Assembly: GCA_039793985.1 (NCBI GenBank)
Contig: JBAMMC010000013.1
Coordinates: 1 to 51,866 of the forward strand
Reading direction: 5' to 3'
DNA from: ARK-14 sp002899805
Lineage (GTDB): Archaea; Thermoproteota; Thermoprotei_A; Sulfolobales; Fervidicoccaceae
Length of the DNA: 51,866 nucleotides
Each line of letters begins with the position of its first letter. Position 1 is the stretch's first letter. Shown in pieces: positions 15,380 through 24,122 of the stretch. Position numbers and translations under genes: made by a program. Under the pieces are notes generated by a model. It did not search any database and was not told the DNA's origin. It worked only from the letters and a program-made list of their open reading frames with translations.

Positions 15380-16732
15380 TTATATTAACCACTTTTTTTT
15401 GATTACCCAAGCAGTTCCTAAAATTCCAGCAAATACATTACTAACTGCTAGGATAACCCATATAACTTCAATAGGAATATTATATAGAAATATTATTAAC
15501 GCTATTGCTCCAATACGAAATACCCAAGTTCTCAAAACAGAGATTAATCCGAAGAAGTAAGTTCTTCCTGACCCATTTGAAACACCATAAGCAGAGAAGA
15601 ACAAACCAAAGAAAGGAAGTGAAATTGCTGAATATAATAACAATGAAGAACCTAAAGATATCACAGCCGGATCATTAGTGAAAAACATAAGCAAATTTTC
15701 CTTAAAAATCCCCAAAATTAATCCTAAAACAGCGAGTGTAAAAAACATAAGCTTAAGGGAAGATAAAGAAGCCTTCCACACTCTTTCTGTATTTCCTTTA
15801 CCCAAATTCATTCCAATAACTATTGCCGTTGATCTCCCTAAACCGGATGTGTATGTCTGTATTAGGTCAATTATTCTCATGCTTATTCCATAGGCTGCTA
15901 GCGCTGAAGACCCATAGATAGATATGAATGAAACGAGTACGGTTTGTCCGAGAGAATTCGAGGCTCTATGTATCCCCAGGGGAAAACCAACTTTAATAGC
16001 TGTCCTCATCCATTCAGTTGGTATCTTCAAATGAGATAGAGAAAGTCGAACTTTTTCATATCTGTTGAAAAGCAAAACAAGTGAATACGCGGCAGTCAAA
16101 CCTCTAGAAATCATCGTAGCGATCGCTGCTCCGGCCACCCCCATTGCAGGGAATCCCAAATATCCGAAAATGAGAAGTGGGTCGAGTACAACGTTCAATA
16201 TAGAAGATATTAGTCCAATTTTCATTGAAAGATATGCGTCTCCAAGAGAGGAAGAAATAACAGAAAAAGCGATTGTAATATAAGCAAGAGGGGTGGCAGC
16301 AAGCATTATCCTGAAGTAAATGATAGCATAGGGGTAAACATCCTGTGGTATTCCCATAAGTCTTAGTATATCAGAGCTGAAGACTAAAGAGATAAGCGAT
16401 ATTATCAAAGAAAACAAGAATGAAAAAGAAAGCAGGGCTCCAGAGTTTTTCCTTGTGTCTTCTAAATCTCCTTTTCCCCATGCTTTCGTGATGTTCGAGT
16501 AACCTACTGATATAACTCCATTTCCGAAAGAGAGAAGAACATATATAGGCGGCCATGACACTGTCGGAGCAGCTACTTGTGCGGGTCCCAACCAGCTTAG
16601 CCACAAAGTATCTGCTATGTTGTATAGTACCTCAGAAAGATCTGAAATCATGAGGGGAAAAGCGAGAGAAAGAAGAACTCTTGTCAAGTTTCCTTCCATA
16701 ATGTCTTTTTCTTTTCCCCTAACAATCTTCAA
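15380..16732 (-). CDS. MATE family multidrug/toxin efflux transporter
   Basis: 450 residues with about 12 hydrophobic helices in two similar halves, the MATE architecture. Family features are the N-terminal ADTLWLSWLGPAQVAA and the paired repeats (MGVAGAAIATMISRGLTAAY, GSSALAAYGISMRII). It would export organic cations or other compounds using a Na+ or H+ gradient across the cell membrane. TTG 16732 is 6 bases behind GGTGAT. It is divergent from the RHH-like gene at 16842 and convergent with the DUF5679-like gene. Confidence 0.92.
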   Translation of the reverse strand: MKIVRGKEKDIMEGNLTRVLLSLAFPLMISDLSEVLYNIADTLWLSWLGPAQVAAPTVSWPPIYVLLSFGNGVISVGYSNITKAWGKGDLEDTRKNSGALLSFSFLFSLIISLISLVFSSDILRLMGIPQDVYPYAIIYFRIMLAATPLAYITIAFSVISSSLGDAYLSMKIGLISSILNVVLDPLLIFGYLGFPAMGVAGAAIATMISRGLTAAYSLVLLFNRYEKVRLSLSHLKIPTEWMRTAIKVGFPLGIHRASNSLGQTVLVSFISIYGSSALAAYGISMRIIDLIQTYTSGLGRSTAIVIGMNLGKGNTERVWKASLSSLKLMFFTLAVLGLILGIFKENLLMFFTNDPAVISLGSSLLLYSAISLPFFGLFFSAYGVSNGSGRTYFFGLISVLRTWVFRIGAIALIIFLYNIPIEVIWVILAVSNVFAGILGTAWVIKKKWLI

Positions 16733-16812
16733 AACTTATATCACCTTTATTTTTTAAAAAAATGGAAATCAATTACTTTAAATCAATAAAAGGGTAAGAT
16801 ATAAATACTTTT

Positions 16813-16830
16813 GTATTACATGTATTACAT
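16813..16830. repeat. Tandem direct repeat GTATTACAT x2, probable operator
   Basis: Two perfect adjacent copies of the 9-mer, containing the dyad TACATGTA and followed by GTGTGA. The TATA-like GATATAAATA is at 16798-16807, so the repeat covers the expected transcript start of the following RHH-like gene. This is a position where a bound protein would block transcription, and autoregulation by that gene's product is the natural guess. Confidence 0.5.
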
Positions 16831-16841
16831 GTGTGATAGTA

Positions 16842-17330
16842 ATGACAGAGGAGGAAGAAAAAAAGACAAAAGAAGAGAAGGTTTCAATAACTATTAGGGG
16901 TATAGATAAAGAACTTTATGAAAATATATCCAAAAAGGCAAAAGAACTGAATATTACTATAGGTAATTTATTCAATGAAGCTATGAAGGAGTTTTTATCT
17001 ATGCTGGACGAGGGGCTGGATGCTTTTCAAAAAATAACTGACCGAACAGTCACTTCAATAAGAGCTAACATTCCCGCTCAAACATCAAGTATTATCATCA
17101 AGAATATTGGAGAGATAAAGCTGACTGCAGCAGATCTTAGTAAGGCCGATAAGCCGATAATAATTATCAACGTAAAGAAGGTAGAATTTTCGAACGATGT
17201 TACCGAGGAACTCTTTAGAGAAAAAATAAAGGCCATAAAGTTTTCAGATGAAGTTGTTGTACCAAAAAACATTTCAATAATACTGGTGGCTCAGCGTTGC
17301 CAACTTGTTAAGAAAATAACTCAATTTTGA
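16842..17330 (+). CDS. Ribbon-helix-helix-like protein with a C-terminal beta domain
   Basis: About 162 residues from ATG 16842 (GTG 16833 is an in-frame alternative). After an acidic/lysine-rich tail, residues 13-55 resemble an RHH/CopG DNA-binding unit: strand VSITIRGIDKELYENISKKA, then ELNITIGNLFNEAMKEFL. The C-terminal half (IKNIGEIKLTAADLSKADKP, IIIINVKKVEF…) looks like a separate beta-rich domain that I do not recognise. The next gene (DedA) begins 11 bp later, so the two form an operon. Tandem repeats at its transcript start suggest autoregulation. Confidence 0.65.
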   Translation: MTEEEEKKTKEEKVSITIRGIDKELYENISKKAKELNITIGNLFNEAMKEFLSMLDEGLDAFQKITDRTVTSIRANIPAQTSSIIIKNIGEIKLTAADLSKADKPIIIINVKKVEFSNDVTEELFREKIKAIKFSDEVVVPKNISIILVAQRCQLVKKITQF

Positions 17331-17341
17331 GAGGTATCTCC

Positions 17342-18067
17342 ATGACTGAACACAAAGAAAAAGTCTTTTTCTTTATCTTTTTGTCGATAGCAGTTCTTCT
17401 AATAGGAATTTCTATATATATAATTCAATTGAACACTGGGAGCTCTATTGTTGAAAGAATTATTAACTTTTCAACAGCGGCTGTGGAGAAGATTGGATAT
17501 TTGGGGATATTTGTAACAATGACGCTAGAGAGCGCTCTAGTTCCAATACCGAGTGAGGTTGTGATGACATTCGCGGGGTTTCTTGCATGGACAGGAAAAA
17601 TGAACATCTTTATTGTAATTATAGCAGGGACTCTCGGGAACTTGATTGGTTCCTTTCTTTTATATAAGGCTGGCAGTAGTTTGGGTTTAGAGCTCGTGAA
17701 AAAATATGGTAAATATGTATTGATAGATAATAGAGATATAGAGAACGCTCAACAGTTATTTCTGAAATATGGTGGAGTTATTGTACTTGTAGGAAGGATG
17801 CTACCAGCTATAAGGACAGTTATTTCCTTACCTGCGGGAATATCAAGAATGAACTCAAGGAGCTTTTTGTTCTTTACTTTGATAGGTTCAATTCCATGGA
17901 ATTCGTTATTAGTTTATTTAGGATGGTTATTGGGAGAAAACTGGATAATAGTAGAACGTTACGCAAGGATATTGGATTACTTTGTAATTTTTGCGCTTAT
18001 TTTATTAATTGTTTTATACATAAGATATAAAAGGAAACCTGTAAAAGGTGCCCTAAATGAATATTGA
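17342..18067 (+). CDS. DedA/VTT-family membrane protein
   Basis: About 241 residues, an integral membrane protein with 5-6 hydrophobic segments. Family signatures are ESALVPIPSEVVMTFAGF, the loop GNLIGSFLLYKAGSSLG, and FLKYGG…VGRMLPAIRTVISLPAG. DedA proteins are phospholipid scramblases/flippases or their relatives. ATG 17342 is 7 bases behind GAGAGGT, preferable to the TTG at 17327 that overlaps the ribosome site. It overlaps the Taw1 gene by 11 bp, so translation is likely coupled. Confidence 0.9.
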   Translation: MTEHKEKVFFFIFLSIAVLLIGISIYIIQLNTGSSIVERIINFSTAAVEKIGYLGIFVTMTLESALVPIPSEVVMTFAGFLAWTGKMNIFIVIIAGTLGNLIGSFLLYKAGSSLGLELVKKYGKYVLIDNRDIENAQQLFLKYGGVIVLVGRMLPAIRTVISLPAGISRMNSRSFLFFTLIGSIPWNSLLVYLGWLLGENWIIVERYARILDYFVIFALILLIVLYIRYKRKPVKGALNEY

Positions 18068-19061
18068 GAAGGAGAATTTGTTCGCACTTATAGACGTTAT
18101 GAAGAAGCAAGGATACTATTTCGCAAATGACCATACAGTTCTCAAGACATGTAGTTGGACCAGAAATGCGCTAACACAGAACAGATTTTGCTATAAATGC
18201 AAATTCTATGGGATTGAAAGTCACAGATGCATACAGATGTCTCCTGCTGCATTTTGGTGCTGGAATGCCTGTATCCATTGTTGGAGACTAAGACCCCAAG
18301 ACACAGGTTTTAACTGGAATGAAACAAAAATGCCTGACTTTGATGATGATGTCAAAACACTTGTGGATAAAATTATTGAAGGACAAAGGAGATTGCTGAG
18401 CGGATACAAAGTTCACCCAAATGTGGATCCTAAACTATATGAAGAGGCGATGAACCCTAAACACGTAGCGATAAGCCTGACCGGAGAACCAACTCTCTAT
18501 AATAGAATCGAAGACCTTATCAGAGAATTTCATAGGAGAGGACTAACAACTTTTCTTGTAACCAGAGGAGTTAGACCTGATATTCTCTTGAATATGCAAG
18601 AAAAGCCATCTCAGTTATACATAAGTATAGAGGCGTATAATAAAGAAATGTATGAATGGCTCAACAAACCATTGGTACCTAATGCATGGGAACTCACACT
18701 AAAAACTTTGAAAGGTCTATCAGATTATGATAGACCAACGGTTTTGAGAATAACTCTTATGAAGGGTATCAATATGGATGATAAAGCCATTGAAGGTTTT
18801 AGCAAAATCGTTGAAATGATGCAACCAACATATATTGAGCCAAAAGCATATATGTATGTTGGAGCCAGCATGCTGAGGTTAACCAGGGAGAACATGCCGA
18901 ATCATGAAGAAGTGATGTCTTTTTCTGAAAAACTCTCTAAGGCTACAGGATATCCGATAAGGAGCGAAAGTAGACCAAGCAGAATAGCTTTGCTCTCAAA
19001 GTTAGAAAAACCCATAAGATTTGGAAAAGGGTGTCCCGAAGGTTGGAGGCAGGCCGATTGA
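18057..19061 (+). CDS. taw1: 4-demethylwyosine synthase (Taw1/TYW1, radical SAM)
   Basis: 334 residues. It condenses N1-methylguanosine-37 of tRNA-Phe with pyruvate to form the wyosine tricycle. The radical-SAM cluster is CWNACIHC (C68, C72, C75). The second 4Fe-4S site uses C32, C45 and C58, spaced 13 and 13 exactly as in characterised archaeal enzymes. SLTGEPTLYNRIEDLI is the conserved SAM-side motif. It is followed 3 bp later by an Fe-S type winged helix. A Trm5-like methyltransferase, able to supply m1G37, is at 47327. Confidence 0.95.
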   Translation: MNIEKENLFALIDVMKKQGYYFANDHTVLKTCSWTRNALTQNRFCYKCKFYGIESHRCIQMSPAAFWCWNACIHCWRLRPQDTGFNWNETKMPDFDDDVKTLVDKIIEGQRRLLSGYKVHPNVDPKLYEEAMNPKHVAISLTGEPTLYNRIEDLIREFHRRGLTTFLVTRGVRPDILLNMQEKPSQLYISIEAYNKEMYEWLNKPLVPNAWELTLKTLKGLSDYDRPTVLRITLMKGINMDDKAIEGFSKIVEMMQPTYIEPKAYMYVGASMLRLTRENMPNHEEVMSFSEKLSKATGYPIRSESRPSRIALLSKLEKPIRFGKGCPEGWRQAD

Positions 19062-19064
19062 GTC

Positions 19065-19349
19065 ATGGAAAAAACATTGAACATTAGCCAACTAGAAGAT
19101 ACTATACTAAAAAAGCTCAAAGAAAGAAAAATAGCAACCTTTGAGCAATTATCAGCGGAATTGAAAATCAGCAGAGAAGACATTAAGAAGATATTGGATC
19201 TTCTAGTTATTGAGGGAAAAGTATCAGAAAGAGAGGGAAAAGCGGGATGCGACAACGTTTGTTCTTCTTGTCCTTTGAGAAAAGTTTGTGCTTATAGTAG
19301 AATAAGCGGCTCCTTCAAATACTATATCGTAGCTGAGAAAGAAAGATAA
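19065..19349 (+). CDS. Winged-helix protein with a putative Fe-S site (FeoC-like)
   Basis: 94 residues. The N-terminal 60 form a winged helix (FEQLSAELKISREDIKKILD). A cysteine group CDNVCSSCPLRKVC follows near residues 61-74. This HTH plus four-cysteine layout resembles FeoC/SUF-type iron-sulfur regulators. The start is 3 bp after Taw1, which uses two 4Fe-4S clusters. A role in sensing Fe-S state, or an accessory role for Taw1, is inference. Confidence 0.7.
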   Translation: MEKTLNISQLEDTILKKLKERKIATFEQLSAELKISREDIKKILDLLVIEGKVSEREGKAGCDNVCSSCPLRKVCAYSRISGSFKYYIVAEKER

Positions 19350-19372
19350 CTTTCTTTCCATATGAGCAGAAT

Positions 19373-19612
19373 TTATGAAACGTTCAATACAGAAAAACCC
19401 CGCCATTTATAGCGAAAATTAGCCGTGAAAAAGCTCTAAAGCCCTTCTGGGAATATGCCGCTGTGAAAAGTTTCCAAGCAAAAGATGGAAAAATAGATGC
19501 TTCAATGAATATAGTCCATCGTTTCATTAAAGCATAGGATGGATGAGGAGCAAGGCATCGAGCCTGCTCCAAACGCCGGAAGCTCCGATATTTAGGGTGG
19601 AATAGCTCATAG
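19373..19612 (+). mobile_element. Transposon fossil A (IS200/IS605-like, TnpB-like tail plus right end)
   Basis: The block ATGAAACGTTCAATA at 19375 and CCATTTATAGC at 19403 recurs, inverted, at 11078-11116. Downstream, one frame reads PPFIAKISREKALKPFWEYA, then VKSFQAKDGKIDASMNIVHR, and stops at TAG 19537. The DASMNI piece resembles the DRDVNASINI end of TnpB, but the zinc cysteines are absent. Then GGAAGCTCCGATATTTAGGG and GGAATAGCTCAT (19578-19610) resemble IS200/IS605 right ends (GAAGCYCC…GGGTAGTTCAC). Frameshifts and the lost 5' part mark it as dead. TnpB identity is tentative; the repeat itself is clear. Confidence 0.55.
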
Positions 19613-19974
19613 ATGGGAGTTTTTGTTATTTATTATCTAAGAGGGGAGTTCTGAGCTATATGCTTCTTGGCAGATATACGAAAAACTAAGGCTTATTTTA
19701 ACTACTTTTGAGATATAGAGATAAAATTTAGAGATGCCTATCTTTAAACATTAGGCTCGAATCTTCATTAAAAGTAATTTCCCTACAAATTAGATGCTAA
19801 GTTAATCAACTTTAGTCGATGTTTTGAATAGTAAGTTCTCGACTTTAAATTTTGTTTTTAAAGTTTTTAAATCGCTTCTTTCATCTTCAAATTCGTAAAC
19901 TTAATATAATAATGATAAAATTATTTAAGTAATGAAAAATCATCATATATTGATGAACAACGAGAGTGATAAAA
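19613..19974. other. AT-rich region upstream of ppdK
   Basis: No credible ORF. It holds A/T runs and TATA-like stretches (TTATTTAAG at 19921-19929) that probably serve ppdK. Nothing else seen. Confidence 0.4.
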
Positions 19975-22731
19975 TTGAAGAGATATGTATTCAACTTTGA
20001 GGAAGGAGATCCGAACAATAAAAAACTATTTGGAGGAAAAGGAGCAGGACTTTCTCTGATGGCAAAAGCAAATCTTCCAGTACCACCAGGATTCACTATT
20101 ACAACCGAAGCTTGCCGTGACTTCTACTCACCAAGGAAGACTGAGATAGACGAACTTGTGCGGCAGCTTGAAAAGAATCCTCCACCATCAATCAGAGATG
20201 AGCTAATTAAAAAGCTCTGGGGAATAATAGATACTTTGTCCTTACCTAATGGTCTTATGGATGAAGTCAAGGAGAAAATGAGGGAACTTGAGAAAAAGAG
20301 GGGGAGAGGTTTTGGAGATCCAAAGAATCCCCTACTCGTTTCTGTCAGAAGTGGTGCTCCTGTTTCAATGCCCGGAATGATGGATACAGTGCTCAATCTT
20401 GGACTCAATGACAATACTGTCAAAGGTTTGGCTGAACTCACTGGAGATGAAAGGTTCGCTTTTGATTCCTACAGAAGATTCCTATCACTATATGGGAAGA
20501 TCGTACTGAGCATAGATGACAAAAAATTTGACGAAGCTTTAGTAAAAATAAAGCAAAAATACGGCGCCACTAGCGATATTGAGCTTAAAGTTCAAGCTCT
20601 TAAAGAGCTCGTAGAAGAATACAAAGCGATTATCGAAAAGGAAGCGGGGGGTTTCCCACAGGATCCATGGGTTCAACTTGAAAGTGCTATTAAAGCAGTG
20701 TTCAGGTCTTGGATGAACCCGAGAGCGATATACTACAGGATTGCTAATAAAATAACCCCAGAAATAGCTGGTTGCACTGCTGTGACTGTTCAATCAATGG
20801 TATTCGGGAACATGGGAGATGATTCAGGGACAGGTGTGGTCTTCTCTAGGAACGTAGCAACAGGAGAGAATGAAATCTATGGAGAATTCCTGCCAAATGC
20901 GCAGGGAGAAGATGTAGTAGCAGGAATAAGAACACCAATGCATATCTCGGAGCTCAAGGAGAGGTTCCCCAAGCTATATGAAGATCTCTACAAGAACCTG
21001 AAAATGCTTGAAAAGATAAACAAAGATGTTCAAGATGTCGAGTTTACGGTTGAAAGAGGGAAGCTCTACTTCCTGCAAACTAGAGATGCAAAAATGACCC
21101 CAATTGCTAGGGTAAAAACTGCCGTTGATATGGTCAAAGAAGGTATATTGAATGAAGAAGAGGCAGTCTTAAAAGTAAAACCAGAAGTAGTTCTGCAGTT
21201 GTTATATCCTAGAATAGATGAGTCAAAAGCTACAAAGCCTATAGCAAAAGGACTTGCAGCATCTCCTGGAGCTGTAAGCGGGGAAGTAGTATTCCATCCG
21301 GATGATGCTGTAGAGAAGGCTAAACAAGGTAGAAACGTTATACTTGTCCGAGTTGAGACAAAACCAGATGATGTACATGGATTTTATGCTGCTGTGGGAA
21401 TATTAACAAGTAGAGGAGGAATGACCAGCCACGCAGCAGTAGTTGCGAGAGGAATTGGAAAACCAGCTGTTGTGGGAGCAGAGACTATAAAAGTAGATTA
21501 TGAAGGAAAGAAATTTGAAGTAAATGGAATCGTTGTAAAGGAAGGCGATGTTATAACAATCGATGGAAATACAGGGAATGTATATCTTGGTACTGTTCCA
21601 ACATTGAGACCTTCTGTAGGTGGTGAGCTGAAAATATTGTTAGGATGGGCAGACAAATTCAGAAAATTGGGTGTCAGGGCCAATGCTGATGTTCCTCAGG
21701 ATGCGAAGATAGCAAGAGAATATGGAGCCGAAGGTATTGGGTTGTTGAGAATTGAGAGAATGTTCAGGAGACCAGAGCGTTTAGAAGTGCTGAGAAAGGT
21801 AATACTTGCGGAAACAAGTGAAGAAAGAAGGAGAGCTATGGATGACTTGGCAAAGATGATCAAAGGTGACTTTAAAGAAATATTTGAAATAATGGATGGT
21901 TTACCAGTCATTGTTAGACTCATAGATCCCCCTCTGCATGAATTCCTACCAAAACCAGAGGAAATATTGAGAGAAATCTATGAAGCAAAAATGAGTGGAC
22001 AACCCCATGAAAAAGTAGCAGAACTGGAAAAACTATACAAAAGGGTCTCTGTATTAACAGAAGCTAATCCAATGATGGGACATAGAGGAGTTAGAGTTGG
22101 TATAACATATCCAGAAGTGTACATTGGATTGACAAAAGCTATCCTCTCTGCAGCTGCTGAATTGAAATTGGAGGGGAAGAATCCAGTTGTCGAAATAATG
22201 GTGCCCCAAGTAGCTATTCCAGAGGAGATTAAATATGTTAAGGAAAAAGCGATACTTCCCGCAGCAGAAGAAGTAGAAAAATCCTATGGGATAAAGCTAG
22301 ACTATAAAGTTGGAACAATGATGGAAACTGTAAGAGCTTGTCTAGTTGCTGATGAAATTGCTAAGTATGCGGAATTCTTCAGCTTCGGGACAAATGATTT
22401 GACTCAAGCTACATTTAGCTTTAGCAGAGACGATGTTGAAAACAAATTCCTCCCGAAGTACTTAGAACTAGATATCTTGAAAGTCAATCCATTTGAGGTC
22501 ATAGATAAGGCTGGTGTTGGTGAGCTAGTTAAGATTGGTACAGAGAGGGGTAGAAAGGCAAGGAAAGATCTGGAAGTTGGAATTTGTGGAGAGCATGGAG
22601 GAGATCCAGAGTCTATTGAGTTCTTCCACAGTGCTGGACTTGACTATGTCAGCGCATCGCCTTACAGGATATTAGTAGCAAGGTTAGCGGCCGCTCATGC
22701 AGCTATAAAAGAGAAAATGAAGAAAAATTAA
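19975..22731 (+). CDS. ppdK: Pyruvate, phosphate dikinase
   Basis: 918 residues, full length for the family. It interconverts PEP + AMP + PPi and pyruvate + ATP + Pi. The N-terminal ATP-grasp domain (LFGGKGAGLSLM, SVRSGAPVSMPGMMDTVLNL), the swivelling phosphohistidine domain GGMTSHAAVVARG (His about 486) and the C-terminal PEP barrel (MMGHRGVR, FSFGTNDLTQATF, GICGEHGG with the catalytic Cys about 871) are intact. TTG 19975 stands 4 bases behind GAGTGAT, and the GTG at 19966 lies in that site. The stop overlaps the stop of the convergent pyruvate kinase gene. The pair can run glycolytic or gluconeogenic flux at PEP/pyruvate. Confidence 0.97.
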   Translation: MKRYVFNFEEGDPNNKKLFGGKGAGLSLMAKANLPVPPGFTITTEACRDFYSPRKTEIDELVRQLEKNPPPSIRDELIKKLWGIIDTLSLPNGLMDEVKEKMRELEKKRGRGFGDPKNPLLVSVRSGAPVSMPGMMDTVLNLGLNDNTVKGLAELTGDERFAFDSYRRFLSLYGKIVLSIDDKKFDEALVKIKQKYGATSDIELKVQALKELVEEYKAIIEKEAGGFPQDPWVQLESAIKAVFRSWMNPRAIYYRIANKITPEIAGCTAVTVQSMVFGNMGDDSGTGVVFSRNVATGENEIYGEFLPNAQGEDVVAGIRTPMHISELKERFPKLYEDLYKNLKMLEKINKDVQDVEFTVERGKLYFLQTRDAKMTPIARVKTAVDMVKEGILNEEEAVLKVKPEVVLQLLYPRIDESKATKPIAKGLAASPGAVSGEVVFHPDDAVEKAKQGRNVILVRVETKPDDVHGFYAAVGILTSRGGMTSHAAVVARGIGKPAVVGAETIKVDYEGKKFEVNGIVVKEGDVITIDGNTGNVYLGTVPTLRPSVGGELKILLGWADKFRKLGVRANADVPQDAKIAREYGAEGIGLLRIERMFRRPERLEVLRKVILAETSEERRRAMDDLAKMIKGDFKEIFEIMDGLPVIVRLIDPPLHEFLPKPEEILREIYEAKMSGQPHEKVAELEKLYKRVSVLTEANPMMGHRGVRVGITYPEVYIGLTKAILSAAAELKLEGKNPVVEIMVPQVAIPEEIKYVKEKAILPAAEEVEKSYGIKLDYKVGTMMETVRACLVADEIAKYAEFFSFGTNDLTQATFSFSRDDVENKFLPKYLELDILKVNPFEVIDKAGVGELVKIGTERGRKARKDLEVGICGEHGGDPESIEFFHSAGLDYVSASPYRILVARLAAAHAAIKEKMKKN

Positions 22732-24122
22732 GAAAGATAAAATATCCTAATAAAATGTATTTCTCCTTCTTTAAATCTATAGGTTTCAATTAAAATATCT
22801 CCTTTTTTAATATCTCCTGTTTCTTTTAGGTGTTCCCTCAACTTAAACAAACCTTCATCGTATTTTTCCGCTTCAATGATCAGGGGGAACGCTCCCCATA
22901 TAATTGCCAATTTTCTTGCTACTCTCGAGTTTGGTACTCCAACATAGAACCCTTCGGTAGGCCTATAGAGGGAAATTATCTTTCCAGTGAGTCCTGATTT
23001 AGTATAAAGGAGTATTTTGCCGTTGAGGCTCTCACTGAACATTGTGAGTCCATAGGCAAACCTGTGGAATAGATTATCTTCTAAAAATGTTCTTTGTTCT
23101 CTGTAAATAGAGGAAGCCTCCCTGATGGTTTTTCTCAACCAGCTTACTGCTTGAACCGGAAAATTTCCAATGGCTGTTTCATTTGTAAGCATCAAAGCGT
23201 CTGCCCCCTCGTTTACAGCGTTGTATATGTCAACAATTTCACTTCTGGTTGGTATGGGTGAATTGAGCATGGATGTAAGCAATTGAGTTGCTATGACAAC
23301 AGGTTTTCCTGCCTTCCTTGCTCTCTTTACAATTTCTTTCTGAACTTTTGGTAGCATTTCGATAGGAAAATGAGATCCCAAATCGCCTCTTGCTACGACT
23401 ACACCATGGCTTTCATTAATAATGTAGTCCATATTGCTATAACCTTTTTCTGTTTCTATTTTCGAGTATATTTCTGGAGGTTCTTTGAAATACTTAGAAA
23501 CTGCCTGTTTTAACTCGATAATATTAGCTGAGGTCTCTACTATGCTCGCCATAATATGAGAAAATTCTATAGTGCCGGCAAACTTCAAACTTTCAATGTC
23601 TTGCTCTGTAATATACGGAAGTTCGATATCTTTTCCCTTCAATGAAAAGGATTTTTTTGAAGTCAATATACCATCCATTTCAGAAATAGCATATAGTTCT
23701 TTATCCCCTTCTTCCACTACATCGAAAACAATGGATCCATCAGCCATTATGATTTTATCTCCCTTTTTTGCTAACTCAAAAAACCTTCTATAGGGTATCG
23801 GTATTTCTCTACTTTCAGTATCCTTAGCAAATATGAATCTAAGTTTCTCACCTTTTTGAAACTTTATTTGCCCATTCTTTATTTCACCTATTCTTGGATT
23901 TGGACCTTGCAAATCTCCTATTAAAGCAATAGGCTTTTTTGCCTCTTCTTCTGTTGATTTAATATAATCAACATATCTTCCCCAATCTTCGGGCTTTCCA
24001 TGACTGAAATTTATTCTGAAACCATCAACTCCAGCCTCAACTAATGCTCTTACAGAATCTTTTGAATCGATAGCCGGACCCATAGTAGCTATTATCTTAA
24101 CTTTCTCTCTTGTATAATTCAG
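22728..24122 (-). CDS. pyk: Pyruvate kinase, probable CTG start
   Basis: 464 residues if read from CTG 24122, or 451 from ATG 24083. It transfers phosphate from PEP to ADP. The ATG start would cut off the conserved first beta strand (KVKIIATMGP), so the upstream in-frame codons must be used. The only candidate is CTG 24122, 8 bases after GAGGTG, giving MNYTREKVKIIATMGP. Other motifs are GFRINFSHG, VARGDLG and PVVIATQLLTSM. That CTG is also the D box of a C/D sRNA (24115-24176). Its 3' end overlaps the ppdK stop by 4 bp. Confidence 0.92.
   Translation of the reverse strand: MNYTREKVKIIATMGPAIDSKDSVRALVEAGVDGFRINFSHGKPEDWGRYVDYIKSTEEEAKKPIALIGDLQGPNPRIGEIKNGQIKFQKGEKLRFIFAKDTESREIPIPYRRFFELAKKGDKIIMADGSIVFDVVEEGDKELYAISEMDGILTSKKSFSLKGKDIELPYITEQDIESLKFAGTIEFSHIMASIVETSANIIELKQAVSKYFKEPPEIYSKIETEKGYSNMDYIINESHGVVVARGDLGSHFPIEMLPKVQKEIVKRARKAGKPVVIATQLLTSMLNSPIPTRSEIVDIYNAVNEGADALMLTNETAIGNFPVQAVSWLRKTIREASSIYREQRTFLEDNLFHRFAYGLTMFSESLNGKILLYTKSGLTGKIISLYRPTEGFYVGVPNSRVARKLAIIWGAFPLIIEAEKYDEGLFKLREHLKETGDIKKGDILIETYRFKEGEIHFIRIFYLS

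Noticed and set aside
19384..19572. 62-codon minus-strand frame
   Set aside because: Antisense to the transposon fossil; the plus-strand frame has the better protein pattern.
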